From assembly GCA_003142855.1 (NCBI GenBank), contig PLNW01000074.1:56152-120151 (forward strand): 64,000 nucleotides of DNA. Direction: 5' to 3'. The notes beneath the pieces were generated by a model. That model saw nothing but the letters and a program-made list of their open reading frames with translations. It made no database searches and had not been told where the DNA came from. Positions 1-7,532 of the stretch are shown here, piece by piece. Positions within the stretch are counted from its first letter, which is position 1, and each line of letters starts with the position of its first letter. Position numbers and translations under genes: made by a program. This DNA comes from Myxococcales bacterium. GTDB taxonomy: Bacteria > Myxococcota_A > Polyangia > Fen-1088.

Positions 1-165
1 GCGCCCCGAGACCGCGAAAGCCTGGAGGCTGTCCTGAGCGAGCTCGGCGCAATCTCGTCCAACACTCTTCTGGGCCTTGAGGTAGTGTGGACCCCTGCCG
101 ATCCTGAAGATTCCCTCACTGAGACGGACCTGATGACCACCTACCCAGAGCTAAGGAGTCTGTAG
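1..165 (+). CDS. DUF1517-family protein, C-terminal fragment (cut by window edge)
   Basis: The window opens inside this gene. Fifty-four codons can be read before the TAG at 163-165, all with GC-rich third positions. The visible tail contains LEVVWTPADPEDSLTETDLM and ends YPELRSL. This matches my memory of the end of DUF1517 proteins, where a strand leading to WTP is followed by acidic residues and a closing YPEL. Those are membrane-anchored proteins of unknown function. The next gene starts 3 bases after the stop, so the two are probably co-transcribed. The N-terminal membrane part lies outside the window, so the family call rests on the tail alone. Confidence 0.55.
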   Translation, partial: APRDRESLEAVLSELGAISSNTLLGLEVVWTPADPEDSLTETDLMTTYPELRSL

Positions 166-168
166 AGC

Positions 169-402
169 ATGCCACCCATGGTGCCCATCCCCCTTTGGCG
201 ACTGGTTCTTGACGCGTCGGTTCTCGGTCTGGCGGGGATCGCGATGCTCATCATCGGCTACTACATCTGGGAGTTGGTGACTCCCTACAACTTGCGCCGC
301 GAGCTGCAAGAAAACAAGAACGTGGCTGTTGCCGTCGTGGTGGCGGCCTTCATCGTGGGCATGGCCATCGTGATCGGGGCTGCGTTGATTCTGATAAAGT
401 AA
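169..402 (+). CDS. DUF350 family small membrane protein
   Basis: This 77-residue protein has two hydrophobic segments, about residues 14-36 and 50-75. The linker between them contains NLRRELQENKNVAVAVVVA. The Asn-rich turn followed by Ala/Val runs and a Gly is typical of DUF350 (UPF0719, YjfL-like) inner-membrane proteins. Their biochemical function is not established. Most DUF350 proteins carry two such repeats or pairs of segments, so this is a short, single-unit member. It starts 3 bases after the stop of the DUF1517 gene, which supports a two-gene operon. No ribosome-binding site is obvious. Confidence 0.65.
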   Translation: MPPMVPIPLWRLVLDASVLGLAGIAMLIIGYYIWELVTPYNLRRELQENKNVAVAVVVAAFIVGMAIVIGAALILIK

Positions 403-491
403 CTGGACACCGGCGATTCCCATCTCAGAGCGCGCTTGATCCCACTTGAGGCTGCGGCTAGAGTCGTTTCTGGCGAGGCACCCGTACTCCC

Positions 492-2249
492 ATGCAGAAA
501 CTCCTCATCGAGGACGACGAAGGCAAGACTGTTGTTGTCCCGCTGATCCGCGACGAGATCACGATCGGCCGACAGGAAGGCAACACCATCCGCCTGAGCG
601 AGCAGAACGTCTCGCGGCGCCACGCGCGGCTGGTGCGCCGACAGGGCGCCCTGCTGCTGGAAGATCTCTCCAGCTACAACGGAACCAAGCTCAACGGTGC
701 TGTTTTGTCGGCGTCCGCGCCGCTCAAGGATGGTGATGTCATCCTCATCGGCGACTACCGGATGGCCATCAAAGAGGAGCGTCCCAGCGCGGCCCTGGCT
801 GTCGCCGCGCATGCGCCCGTGGCCTCTGCCGCCGCCTCGTCCCCGGCCCAGGCGGGGGCTGCTGCGCCTCCCGCGGCCGAGGTGCAGGATGCCATCGAAG
901 CGCAGCCCACGATTCCGCTGCACAGCTTGGTCGACGAAGGCTCGGCACTCGACTCTGCCTCTCGGCCGCCGCGTCTGGTTATCGTGGGCCGATTCATGGC
1001 GGGGCGCGAGTTCATGCTCGACCGCCCGTCGCTGGTCATCGGACGCACGTCGGAGAACGACATCGTCATCGAGCACAAGTCCATATCCCGCCACCACGCC
1101 CGCATCGTCCGCGAAGGCAATCAGTACTACGCCGTGGACCTGGAGAGCGCCAACGGCGTTCGCGTGAACGGCGTGGACCACGATCGCGTGCTGCTCAGCC
1201 CGGGCGACCAAATCGAGCTTGGGCAGGTGCAACTGCGCTTCGTCACCGAAGAAGGCGGGGGCGAGCTTGAACCCGGACTTGGTCGTCTGGGCAAGGGCAA
1301 GATCTTCGGGATCGTGGGCGGCGGCGTGGTGGTCGTGGCATTGGTCGTGGCCTTCGTGCTTTCAGGTGGCCGGTCACGGCCGCGGCCTGCTCCGCCTGCG
1401 CCGCCGATTGTCGCCCAGCCCTTGCCGCCGCCTCCGCCGCCTCCGCCGCCTCCGCCGCAGGAGACCTTGGCGGATCTGCTGGCCGCCGCGAAGGCGGCGC
1501 AGGCAAGCGAGAAGTGGGACGAGGCTCTGGCCGCAGCCAACAAAGCCGTCGCCGCCGCGCCCGATTCGAGCGAGGCGGCCGAATTGCGCAAGCTCGCCGA
1601 GGACGAGAAGGGCAATGCCGAGCGCTTTGCCGCCTTGAAAGAGGCGGCAGAGAAGTCGAACTTCGAGGCCGTTCTGCGCGGAGCGGGCGAGATCCCGGAA
1701 ACCAGCGTGTACAAGGAACGCGCATCGGTTCTTGAGAAGTCCGCGCGTGCCGAGTACGTCAAACTGCACGTGGACGCGGCGTCGAGCAAGGCAAGCGTCG
1801 GCGCGTGCGACGAAGCCAAGAGCGAGGCCGAGTTGGTGTTGGCGGTGGACCGCAACAACAAGACGGCGCACTGGATTGTCGGTCGCTGCGCGGTGCTGGC
1901 GAAGAAGGCGAGCCCGAAGCCCGAGGTGAAGAAGCCGGCTCAGACCCCGAAGCCCGTGGCCGCCGCCCAGTCCAAGCCCGGCGGACAGGTAGAGTCCAGC
2001 GTGGATCCCGACAAGCTGATCCAGCAGGCTCGTGAGGCGTGGTTGCGCGGGCAGTACATATTGGCCATAGACTCGGCGCGCAGGGCGTTGCGAGCCAAGC
2101 CGGATCTCACCAGCGCCTACCAGATCATCGCGATCTGCTCATGCTCGCTGCACGACTCAGACGCAGCCCTGCGCGCCTACGAGAAGCTAGACGAACGCAA
2201 TAGGCAATTGGTGCGGTCGGCCTGCCAGAAGAACGGAATTTCCTTCTAG
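492..2249 (+). CDS. Double FHA-domain membrane protein with TPR region
   Basis: The 585-residue protein carries two forkhead-associated (phosphothreonine-binding) domains. The first spans about residues 2-90, with IGR at 25-27, SRRHARL near 41-47 and NGTKLNG near 63-69. The second spans about 160-255, with VIGRTSENDIVI, SRHHARI and a NGVRVNG turn. A single membrane segment follows at about 271-291, then a Pro-rich stretch at about 295-315. After that comes an Ala/Glu/Lys-rich region with TPR-like helices, clearest near 505-570. The likely topology is FHA domains in the cytoplasm and repeats outside the membrane. Paired FHA domains suggest it reads phosphorylation by Hanks-type kinases, two of which are encoded in the window. 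The partner is unknown. Confidence 0.85.
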   Translation: MQKLLIEDDEGKTVVVPLIRDEITIGRQEGNTIRLSEQNVSRRHARLVRRQGALLLEDLSSYNGTKLNGAVLSASAPLKDGDVILIGDYRMAIKEERPSAALAVAAHAPVASAAASSPAQAGAAAPPAAEVQDAIEAQPTIPLHSLVDEGSALDSASRPPRLVIVGRFMAGREFMLDRPSLVIGRTSENDIVIEHKSISRHHARIVREGNQYYAVDLESANGVRVNGVDHDRVLLSPGDQIELGQVQLRFVTEEGGGELEPGLGRLGKGKIFGIVGGGVVVVALVVAFVLSGGRSRPRPAPPAPPIVAQPLPPPPPPPPPPPQETLADLLAAAKAAQASEKWDEALAAANKAVAAAPDSSEAAELRKLAEDEKGNAERFAALKEAAEKSNFEAVLRGAGEIPETSVYKERASVLEKSARAEYVKLHVDAASSKASVGACDEAKSEAELVLAVDRNNKTAHWIVGRCAVLAKKASPKPEVKKPAQTPKPVAAAQSKPGGQVESSVDPDKLIQQAREAWLRGQYILAIDSARRALRAKPDLTSAYQIIAICSCSLHDSDAALRAYEKLDERNRQLVRSACQKNGISF

Positions 2250-2263
2250 TCGCGTGGGGAGCC
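2246..2263 (+). repeat. Dispersed 18-bp intergenic repeat, copy 1
   Basis: CTAGTCGCGTGGGGAGCC begins over the stop codon of the double-FHA gene. It is a perfect match, in opposite orientation, to 8287-8304. Its first ten bases recur at 2940-2949, next to the long palindrome. All three sites lie at gene 3' ends, so this is probably part of a repeated intergenic element and not chance. Confidence 0.5.
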
Positions 2264-2373
2264 GAAGGGCAGAGCGTAGCAGCCACGCGGCTGGTGTGGG
2301 TGAGATTCTTGGCCACCATGAATGAGCTAGCACGCGGCTGCCGCACTTTGTGCTACACTTCCGCCCCTCACTC

Positions 2374-2784
2374 ATGACGTCGGATTCGGGGCCGCACATC
2401 AGGCTGGTGGCAGCTGTTATCGAGCGTGAAGGCCGCTATCTGATTACCCAACGGCGGCCAACGGCGGTGCTGCCCGGCCTGTGGGAATTCCCGGGCGGCA
2501 AGGTGGAGCCCGGCGAGACAGACGAGTCCGCTCTCAAGCGCGAGCTGCACGAGCGTGTTGGTGTGGAGGTCGAGGTCAAGTTGCGCATGGCGCAGCGGAC
2601 CCACCAGTACGAGGGATACTCGGTGGACCTGACACTTTACCAGGCATGCATCCTTCCAGGGCAAGAGCCGCGGCCCCTGCGGGTGGCCGACTTCCGCTGG
2701 GCAGCATCAGGGGAATTTGAGAAGTACCCATTCCCGGCAGCCGATCAGGCAACCACGGATATCTTGCTAGGCTTCAAGCGCTAG
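2374..2784 (+). CDS. mutT: MutT/Nudix family hydrolase (8-oxo-dGTP diphosphatase-like)
   Basis: With the ATG at 2374 the protein is 136 residues, normal for MutT. A Nudix box is present: GGKVEPGETDESALKRELHE then RVGV. This fits G-x5-E-x7-R-E-U-x-E except that the last Glu of the classical EE pair is Arg. The preceding GLWEFPGG is typical of MutT enzymes that remove oxidised dGTP from the nucleotide pool to prevent transversions. A GTG at 2350 would add eight residues that look less like the family, so I prefer ATG 2374. The stop codon lies inside the left arm of the long palindrome that follows. The substrate is inferred from family resemblance. Confidence 0.8.
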   Translation: MTSDSGPHIRLVAAVIEREGRYLITQRRPTAVLPGLWEFPGGKVEPGETDESALKRELHERVGVEVEVKLRMAQRTHQYEGYSVDLTLYQACILPGQEPRPLRVADFRWAASGEFEKYPFPAADQATTDILLGFKR

Positions 2785-2943
2785 AGCACCGAACGGTTTG
2801 CCTCCCGTCGTGAAATCGCGGATTTGCGTCGCGTCCCTTCGTTGCTCCTCGGTCAAATACGTCGAGTATTCTCCCTCGTCGCGCCTCGGGCCGCTCGCAA
2901 CTGCGCAATTTCACTCGGTCCGGCAAACCCTTCGGTGCTCTAG
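2781..2943. repeat. 163-bp imperfect palindrome between convergent genes
   Basis: The outer arms 2781-2802 and 2922-2943 are inverted copies that pair at 21 of 22 positions, and both end in CTAG. A second pair of blocks, 2810-2828 and 2896-2914, pairs at 16 of 19. The centre is AATAC-gtcga-GTATT at 2856-2870. All three share one symmetry axis at about 2862, so the whole segment can fold as one long hairpin or cruciform. It sits between the mutT stop, which it includes, and the stop of the convergent lipoprotein gene. It could be a MITE-like or REP-like mobile palindrome that also terminates transcription on both sides. No coding content was seen. Confidence 0.75.
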
Positions 2944-2949
2944 TCGCGT

Positions 2950-3465
2950 CTACGGCTCGACCGGGGCGCAGAACTTCGCCGTGGTTATGGAGTTGGGGTC
3001 GGGCGTGAGCGCAAGGCTGCCGTCGGTCGCAGAGGTGCGGCAGACATAGCCTCCCCGGCAGTCGCTGTTGCTGCCGCACTTGAGGGCGCAGTAGCGACGC
3101 TCTGACACGCTCGGCACGCAGCAGGATTGTTGTGTAGGCTGAGACGAGCTGGGCCCGCAGACCACGCAGAGCTCATCGGGCTGACATTCGCCGATGGTGC
3201 CCGGGGCCGCGTTGGGGTCGGGACAAGGCGTGGCGGTGGGGTACATCTGGTCGAAGAAGCGAACGCAGACGGATTCCGAAGGGCAGGAGCTATCGTCGCA
3301 CCCGTCCAATGTGCAGTAGCCACCAGGCTGGGACAGATCGCAGATGCGGCTACCGTCTTGGGCGCAGTCAATGTTGGTCGAGCAACGATCGCCGACGTTG
3401 TGGCCGCAGGCAGGGGCCAGCAGCCCCAGGATCAGAATGGTCAGGAAGGAGACGGAACGATTCAC
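2950..3465 (-). CDS. Cys-rich putative lipoprotein
   Basis: Starting at GTG 3465 gives 171 residues. The N-terminus has a hydrophobic stretch ending in LAPAC, a plausible but non-canonical lipobox. The mature part is rich in paired Cys and short motifs such as CSTNIDCAQDGSRIC and CSECRGGYVC-like knots, common in myxobacterial surface lipoproteins. Longer starts upstream would put about 70 low-quality residues before the signal peptide, so I reject them. No enzymatic motif is visible. It is convergent with mutT across the palindrome. Function unknown; disulfide-rich envelope or surface protein is the best description. Confidence 0.6.
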   Translation of the reverse strand: MNRSVSFLTILILGLLAPACGHNVGDRCSTNIDCAQDGSRICDLSQPGGYCTLDGCDDSSCPSESVCVRFFDQMYPTATPCPDPNAAPGTIGECQPDELCVVCGPSSSQPTQQSCCVPSVSERRYCALKCGSNSDCRGGYVCRTSATDGSLALTPDPNSITTAKFCAPVEP

Positions 3466-3497
3466 GGCGCAAGTATGGTCCACGGATTGTCCATCAA

Positions 3498-4298
3498 TCA
3501 ACGCAAGACTGCCCCAATCAACATGGTAAGCAGGAATCCTAGGACCAGCCCAGTGGAGGCGGCGCCCTCGTGGCCATGGCTGTGCGATTCCGGGATGATC
3601 TCGTTGGACGTCACGTAGATGAGGATTCCGGCGGCCAGGGCCAGGATAAAGGGAAGGGTGATGACCGTCCATGACGACAGGCCAAGGCCGACGAGCGCGC
3701 CCAACGGGACGGCGAGACCACTGGCGGCGACTACCAGCAGGCCGCGCGCGGGCGACACACCCGAGAGGCGCAGGGGCGCGCCCATCACCACACCCTCGCA
3801 GATGTTCTGGATGCCAACCGCAGCCACCAGCAGCCAGCCCAGGCGGCTTCCATGTCCGGACGCGAACCCGGCGCCGATGGCCAGACCCTCAGGGATACGG
3901 TGAATGGAGAGGGCGCCCACGATGGTATAGCTCTGGCGAATCTCCACGTGCTGGTCATTGGCTTCTTCGTCGCGATGCCCCGGGGCGATGTGGTCTCGGT
4001 GGCCATGGGCGTGACTGTGCGGGATCAACCGATCCATCACGCTGGCCACGGCCACTCCCGCCAAGAATCCCACGGTCACCAGGATCAGGCGGCCCAGGTC
4101 CAGGCCGGTGGCACCGCGCACGCCATCCAGCGCCTCGTGCAGCAGTCCCAAGGTGGCGGCGGCCAGCATGAGCCCGGCGCCCAGGCCCAGGATGCCGTCG
4201 TAGGCCCGTCGCGGGAGTCGCCGAATGAAGAAGAAGGGAAAGGCGCCGACACCGGTCACAAGGCCGGTCAGGGCGGCGGCAGTGAGTGCCTGCAACAT
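3498..4298 (-). CDS. ZIP family metal transporter (GufA-like)
   Basis: The 266-residue protein has about eight hydrophobic segments. It carries the ZIP signatures: HRIPEGLAIGAGFA in the fourth membrane segment, with the His and Glu that bind the transported metal, and NEIIPESHSHGHE near the C-terminus. A His-rich loop (HSHAHGHRDH) lies between segments 3 and 4. ZIP proteins carry Zn2+ or related divalent cations into the cytoplasm. It resembles the GufA branch known from myxobacteria. The gene runs opposite to folK, with start codons about 46 bases apart, so the two share a short divergent promoter region. No Zur-like box could be identified by eye. Confidence 0.88.
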   Translation of the reverse strand: MLQALTAAALTGLVTGVGAFPFFFIRRLPRRAYDGILGLGAGLMLAAATLGLLHEALDGVRGATGLDLGRLILVTVGFLAGVAVASVMDRLIPHSHAHGHRDHIAPGHRDEEANDQHVEIRQSYTIVGALSIHRIPEGLAIGAGFASGHGSRLGWLLVAAVGIQNICEGVVMGAPLRLSGVSPARGLLVVAASGLAVPLGALVGLGLSSWTVITLPFILALAAGILIYVTSNEIIPESHSHGHEGAASTGLVLGFLLTMLIGAVLR

Positions 4299-4344
4299 TG
4301 AATGCCGTTCTTACCACGAGGGGCGGTCGGGGTATGCTGGGACC

Positions 4345-4833
4345 GTGGTCACCGCCTATCTCGCACTAGGATCCAACTTGGGTGACCGGCGCGCCTTCTT
4401 GTACGCTGCGGCGGCAGCCATCGGTCAAGTGGCGGGCGTCCGCCTTGTGGCCGAAAGCAGCATCTATGAAACGGTTCCCGAAGGAAACGCCCCCGAGCCT
4501 CTCTACTTGAACGCGGTGGTGCAGGTGAAAACTTCGCTCACGGCGCGCCAGTTGCTTGATTCGTGTCTGGGCATCGAGCGCAAGCTGGGCCGGGTTCGGC
4601 CGGCCGATGGGGCCAAGCGTTCCCGGGTCATCGACATCGACGTGCTGCTTTTCGGGGAACAGACCATCGACGAGCCGGGGCTGCAGGTGCCCCATCCCGC
4701 TTTGCTCACGCGTCCCTTCGTGCGCATCCCATTGGCCGATGTCGCAACCCCGGGGCTAAGCCATCCCCAGGCGGGAGAGCGCTTGGACACCAGCACCCCC
4801 GACCCCGGCGTGCGGCGCGTGTCTGCCCCGTAG
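4345..4833 (+). CDS. folK: 2-amino-4-hydroxy-6-hydroxymethyldihydropteridine diphosphokinase (HPPK)
   Basis: GTG at 4345 gives 162 residues, the usual HPPK size. It transfers pyrophosphate from ATP to 6-hydroxymethyl-7,8-dihydropterin in folate synthesis. The motifs appear in order: ALGSNLGDR at the start, NAVVQVKTSL, then SRVIDIDVLLFG, where the two Asp of D-x-D bind the two Mg2+, and VPHPALLTRPFVRIPLADV. An upstream in-frame start at 4225 overlaps the divergent ZIP gene and adds 40 unrelated residues, so the GTG is preferred. No other folate gene is next to it. It is convergent with the yqjK-like gene, whose stop is 1 base away. Confidence 0.9.
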   Translation: MVTAYLALGSNLGDRRAFLYAAAAAIGQVAGVRLVAESSIYETVPEGNAPEPLYLNAVVQVKTSLTARQLLDSCLGIERKLGRVRPADGAKRSRVIDIDVLLFGEQTIDEPGLQVPHPALLTRPFVRIPLADVATPGLSHPQAGERLDTSTPDPGVRRVSAP

Positions 4834-4834
4834 C

Positions 4835-5119
4835 CTACGCGAAGGCGCGGCTTATCTTGTGAACCAGCCGGAACACGCCCCACGCCCTGAGCGCCCAGCG
4901 CAAGGCGCGGCGAGGCTGCACGACCGCGAAGGCGAGCGCCCCGATCACCAGGAGGCCCTTTCTGGCCGCGCAGAACTTGATCACCTCCAGCCCCCGGTCC
5001 ACCAGCCACAAAAGGTTGCTCTGGCTGTTGAGCACAGCCTTGACCTCCGCGCGCTCTGCGCGGGCTCGCTCCAGGAGCTCCCCGCGGTGGCGCTGGATCT
5101 CGGTCAGCGACAGGTTCAT
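4835..5119 (-). CDS. YqjK-like small protein
   Basis: This 94-residue protein is last of a three-gene minus-strand set. The N-terminus, MNLSLTEIQRHRGELLERAR, is a basic amphipathic helix. A hydrophobic segment at about 54-68 (LLVIGALAFAVV) follows, then a basic tail. This matches the YqjK organisation. Its ATG overlaps the stop of the preceding gene by four bases (ATGA at 5119-5116), so translation is probably coupled. In E. coli the equivalent genes form the yqjC-yqjD-yqjE-yqjK operon of stress-induced membrane proteins, and the same D-E-K order is seen here. The molecular role is not known. Confidence 0.6.
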   Translation of the reverse strand: MNLSLTEIQRHRGELLERARAERAEVKAVLNSQSNLLWLVDRGLEVIKFCAARKGLLVIGALAFAVVQPRRALRWALRAWGVFRLVHKISRAFA

Positions 5120-5514
5120 GAGTCCTGCTCCAGGCTCTGCCGATCCTTGGCGAGAACCTCCACGGTTTCGCCCAACGGGCGCTTCTGGCCGCGCGCGATG
5201 ATGGCGAGCACGACGGCGTTGACCACGCCGAGGCCCAGGAAGAGTCCACTAAGCAGGCCCAGCACGGCCAGGCGATCGGAATCCCAGTAGAGCACCACCA
5301 GAAAGACCGAGAGCAGGACGGTGCCCAGGCCAAGGCAGAACAAGGCCGCCCCGCCGACCAGGAGCAGCCGGCCCAGGCGGACCCGTTCCTCTTGCAGTTC
5401 GGTCGCCAAGATGCCCACCCGGGTTTCCGCTGCAGAAACCAGCACGGCGAGCAAATGGTTTGCCGACCCGAGAAGCCCACGGTGCGAAGCCGCGGGCAGG
5501 GGTTGGTCTGCCAT
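5116..5514 (-). CDS. YqjE-like / phage-holin-superfamily membrane protein
   Basis: ATG at 5514 gives 132 residues (MADQPLPAASHRGLLGSANH). An amphipathic N-terminal part containing AAETRVGILATELQEERVR is followed by two membrane segments, about 51-72 and 81-103. A cytoplasmic tail containing KDRQSLEQDS closes the protein. The ETR-x3-L-x-ELQEE pattern before two TM helices is characteristic of the Pfam holin-like (YqjE) family, which is a chromosomal membrane family and not evidence of a prophage. It lies 8 bases downstream of the DUF883 gene and overlaps the YqjK-like gene. Function unknown, probably envelope-associated and stress-related. Confidence 0.7.
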   Translation of the reverse strand: MADQPLPAASHRGLLGSANHLLAVLVSAAETRVGILATELQEERVRLGRLLLVGGAALFCLGLGTVLLSVFLVVLYWDSDRLAVLGLLSGLFLGLGVVNAVVLAIIARGQKRPLGETVEVLAKDRQSLEQDS

Positions 5515-5522
5515 TGCGAGCT

Positions 5523-5834
5523 CTAGCGGCGGCTGATCAACAGTCCGAACAGGACGCCGGCCCCTGCGGCGATTCCCACGGCCTTCCACGGGTTTTCGTG
5601 GACGTACACGTCGGTCGCGCGTGCGGCAGCCTTGGTCTGCTCCATGGCCTTGCCCTCAAGATCGGCCAGCTTGGCCTTGGCCTGCTCAAGCCCCCGCTGC
5701 ATCTTGTCCCGTACCGCCGCGACCTTATCGCCGGCCTGTCCAGCCGTGATTCTGAGCAGCTCCTCGGCGTCAGCCACCACCACCTTCAGATCAGCCACGA
5801 GCTTGTCCCTGGTTACGATGTCCGTGCCATTCAT
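5523..5834 (-). CDS. DUF883 (ElaB/YqjD-like) C-tail anchored protein
   Basis: The 103-residue protein has a long amphipathic, coiled-coil-prone helix at about 10-70, rich in Ala, Lys, Glu and Asp. It ends with YVHENPWKAVGIAAGAGVLF and a GLLISRR terminus. That ending is the DUF883 signature: a C-terminal membrane anchor after ENPW. E. coli ElaB and YqjD of this family bind ribosomes at the inner membrane in stationary phase. A strong Shine-Dalgarno (CTAGGAGG) lies 8 bases before the ATG. It is first in the DUF883-YqjE-YqjK operon. Confidence 0.85.
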   Translation of the reverse strand: MNGTDIVTRDKLVADLKVVVADAEELLRITAGQAGDKVAAVRDKMQRGLEQAKAKLADLEGKAMEQTKAAARATDVYVHENPWKAVGIAAGAGVLFGLLISRR

Positions 5835-5992
5835 GGTGAGAACCTCCTAGACAATTGTACCAACCATCCGATCTTGTGCACTGTGGGACTTCTCCCCGAT
5901 CGTCCCTGAAGACGAACCCAGCTCTCAAGTTACCGCGCTTGCGGGTCCGGGGCAACGACGCCGGCGTTTTCATGCAACGTCTGCGCCCGGGT

Positions 5993-6358
5993 TCAGTCCG
6001 CGGGCGGCTCCTCGTACTTGACCTCGAGCTTCCATTCCTGGGCGACCCAGTCGAGGATTCTGGACTCGTGTCCCTCGATGGTGTCGGTCATCGCAGCCCC
6101 CATGACCGCGCCGAAGATGAGCTCGCGCGCCTCGGGGCGGGTGATGGTCTTGAGAAACTTCTTTGCGGCCTCCTCGTCGGGAAAGCGCCGATCGACTTCC
6201 TCCACGGCCTTGCGATAGACGTCCTCGCCGATCTCATCCACCACGGCCTGAATCTCTCGCTCCTCGTCCTCGGTCACGTGGCCGCTGGCCAGCACCTCGA
6301 ACTCGATCAAGGCAGCCAGGGCAATTCTCTCGTCGGCGTTGAGCTCACGAAGTTCCAT
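5993..6358 (-). CDS. TerB-like acidic helical protein
   Basis: The 121-residue protein is acidic and predicted all-helical. It has the TerB-superfamily layout: EFEVLASGHVTEDEEREIQA, with the acidic metal-binding-like turn, then EEAAKKFLKTITRPEARELI and a helix with GAVMGAAMTDTIEGHE. Myxobacteria encode many such proteins outside tellurite operons, and no other ter gene is present, so a tellurite role should not be assumed. A good Shine-Dalgarno (GAGGAGA) precedes the ATG at 6358. It faces away from pdxA, whose start is about 90 bases away. Role unknown. Confidence 0.6.
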   Translation of the reverse strand: MELRELNADERIALAALIEFEVLASGHVTEDEEREIQAVVDEIGEDVYRKAVEEVDRRFPDEEAAKKFLKTITRPEARELIFGAVMGAAMTDTIEGHESRILDWVAQEWKLEVKYEEPPAD

Positions 6359-6447
6359 CTCTTGTCTCCTCGCAGAATCTTACACTATCAGCGCTGCGTT
6401 TGATGGCGCCACTTGCATCGCGTGCGGAATTCGCGTGAACTGCTCGT

Positions 6448-7494
6448 GTGGCACCGTCAAGCAAAGTGAAAAACCTCCTGGTCACCATGGGCGACCCAGC
6501 CGGCATTTCGGCTGAAGTCGTCGCCAAGGCATTCGTGGCGCTGGCACGCGCCCAGCAGCCGCTGGCCCAGCAGATTCGAAGGTCGTTGCGCAAGGAATGC
6601 GCGAATCTCGCGGTGGTGGGTGACGCCGGGGTGCTCGCCCAGGCCACGCGGGGGCTGAGGCGCCGGATTCCCATCACCCCGATTGCGGACTTCTCGACCA
6701 CGTGGCTTCCGCCCACAGTACTCCGGCTGTTTGCCCATTCCCACATCGACATGCGGCGCTTTCGTTTTGGCTTGCCGGTCTACGGGCGCGAACAACTCGG
6801 CTATCTGGATTTCGCCATTGAGCAGGCCCGGCGTCGCAAGATCGCGGCCATTGTCACCGGGCCAGTCACCAAGGAAGCCGTGGCGTCTCTGCTCCCCGAT
6901 TTCGTGGGCCACACCGGCTACCTGGCCGAAAAGCTGGGCGTGCGCGACGAGCGCATGGCGTTCCTCACCCCCGACTATCTGCTGGCCTTGCAGACCACGC
7001 ACATTCCCCTCGGTCAGGTGTCCGGCCATCTCAAGCTCGCCGGGATCGTGACATCGCTCAAGATGCTGCAGCAGGCGGGCCGCGCCCGCTGGGGACGCAG
7101 GCTGGCGGTGGCCGTGTTGGGGCTCAACCCTCACGCGGGCGAGCACGGCCTCATGGGTGACGAGGAAGCACGCGTGATCGTTCCGGCGATGCAACGGGCG
7201 CGGCGGCTGGGCATTGCCTGCGACGGACCCTTTCCTGCGGATTCGTTCTTCATCGAGCGGGTCAAGCACTACCAACTGATCCTGGCCATGTACCACGACC
7301 AGGGTTTGATTGCGGTCAAGCCAGCCTTCCCCCGCGCCTCGGTGAACGTGACGCTGGGCCTGCCTGTGGTGCGCACATCGGTGGATCATGGTTCGGGCTA
7401 CGACATCGCGGGACAAGGAATTGCCAGCGAAGTCAGCCTGCTCCACGCAATCAAGGCGGCGCTCGAGCTTCTGGCCGGGCGTTCTGCTGGTTGA
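6448..7494 (+). CDS. pdxA: 4-hydroxythreonine-4-phosphate dehydrogenase
   Basis: PdxA oxidises 4-phosphohydroxy-L-threonine with NAD+ in the DXP-dependent pyridoxal phosphate pathway. The 348-residue length is normal. Motifs in order are TMGDPAGISAEV, VTGPVTKEAV, GHTGYLAEKLG, a THIPL His at about residue 185, NPHAG with His at about 229, and MYHDQGLIAVK with His at about 283. The last three His are the divalent-metal ligands of the family. VNVTLGLPVVRTSVDHGSG near the end contacts phosphate and substrate. Where most PdxA read GIGPE this one reads GISAE, a minor deviation. GTG 6448 is used; a GTG at 6466 is also possible. The downstream gene begins just after its stop. Confidence 0.93.
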   Translation: MAPSSKVKNLLVTMGDPAGISAEVVAKAFVALARAQQPLAQQIRRSLRKECANLAVVGDAGVLAQATRGLRRRIPITPIADFSTTWLPPTVLRLFAHSHIDMRRFRFGLPVYGREQLGYLDFAIEQARRRKIAAIVTGPVTKEAVASLLPDFVGHTGYLAEKLGVRDERMAFLTPDYLLALQTTHIPLGQVSGHLKLAGIVTSLKMLQQAGRARWGRRLAVAVLGLNPHAGEHGLMGDEEARVIVPAMQRARRLGIACDGPFPADSFFIERVKHYQLILAMYHDQGLIAVKPAFPRASVNVTLGLPVVRTSVDHGSGYDIAGQGIASEVSLLHAIKAALELLAGRSAG

Positions 7495-7532
7495 GCTTGG
7501 CAAGCAAAGCCTTTGCGCGCTGTAATGGGGCC

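Noticed and set aside
1219..1871. Long open frames antisense to and overlapping the double-FHA gene
   Set aside because: They are caused by high GC third-position bias of the real gene. They lack starts with ribosome-binding sites and encode low-complexity Arg/Pro/Ala sequence.
5116..5514. Phage holin as evidence of a prophage
   Set aside because: The protein belongs to the chromosomal YqjE/holin-superfamily and sits in a DUF883-YqjE-YqjK operon. No integrase, capsid, portal or terminase gene is nearby.
5993..6358. Tellurite-resistance locus
   Set aside because: Only a lone TerB-like domain is present, with no terC, terD or terZ. TerB-like proteins are common outside such loci.
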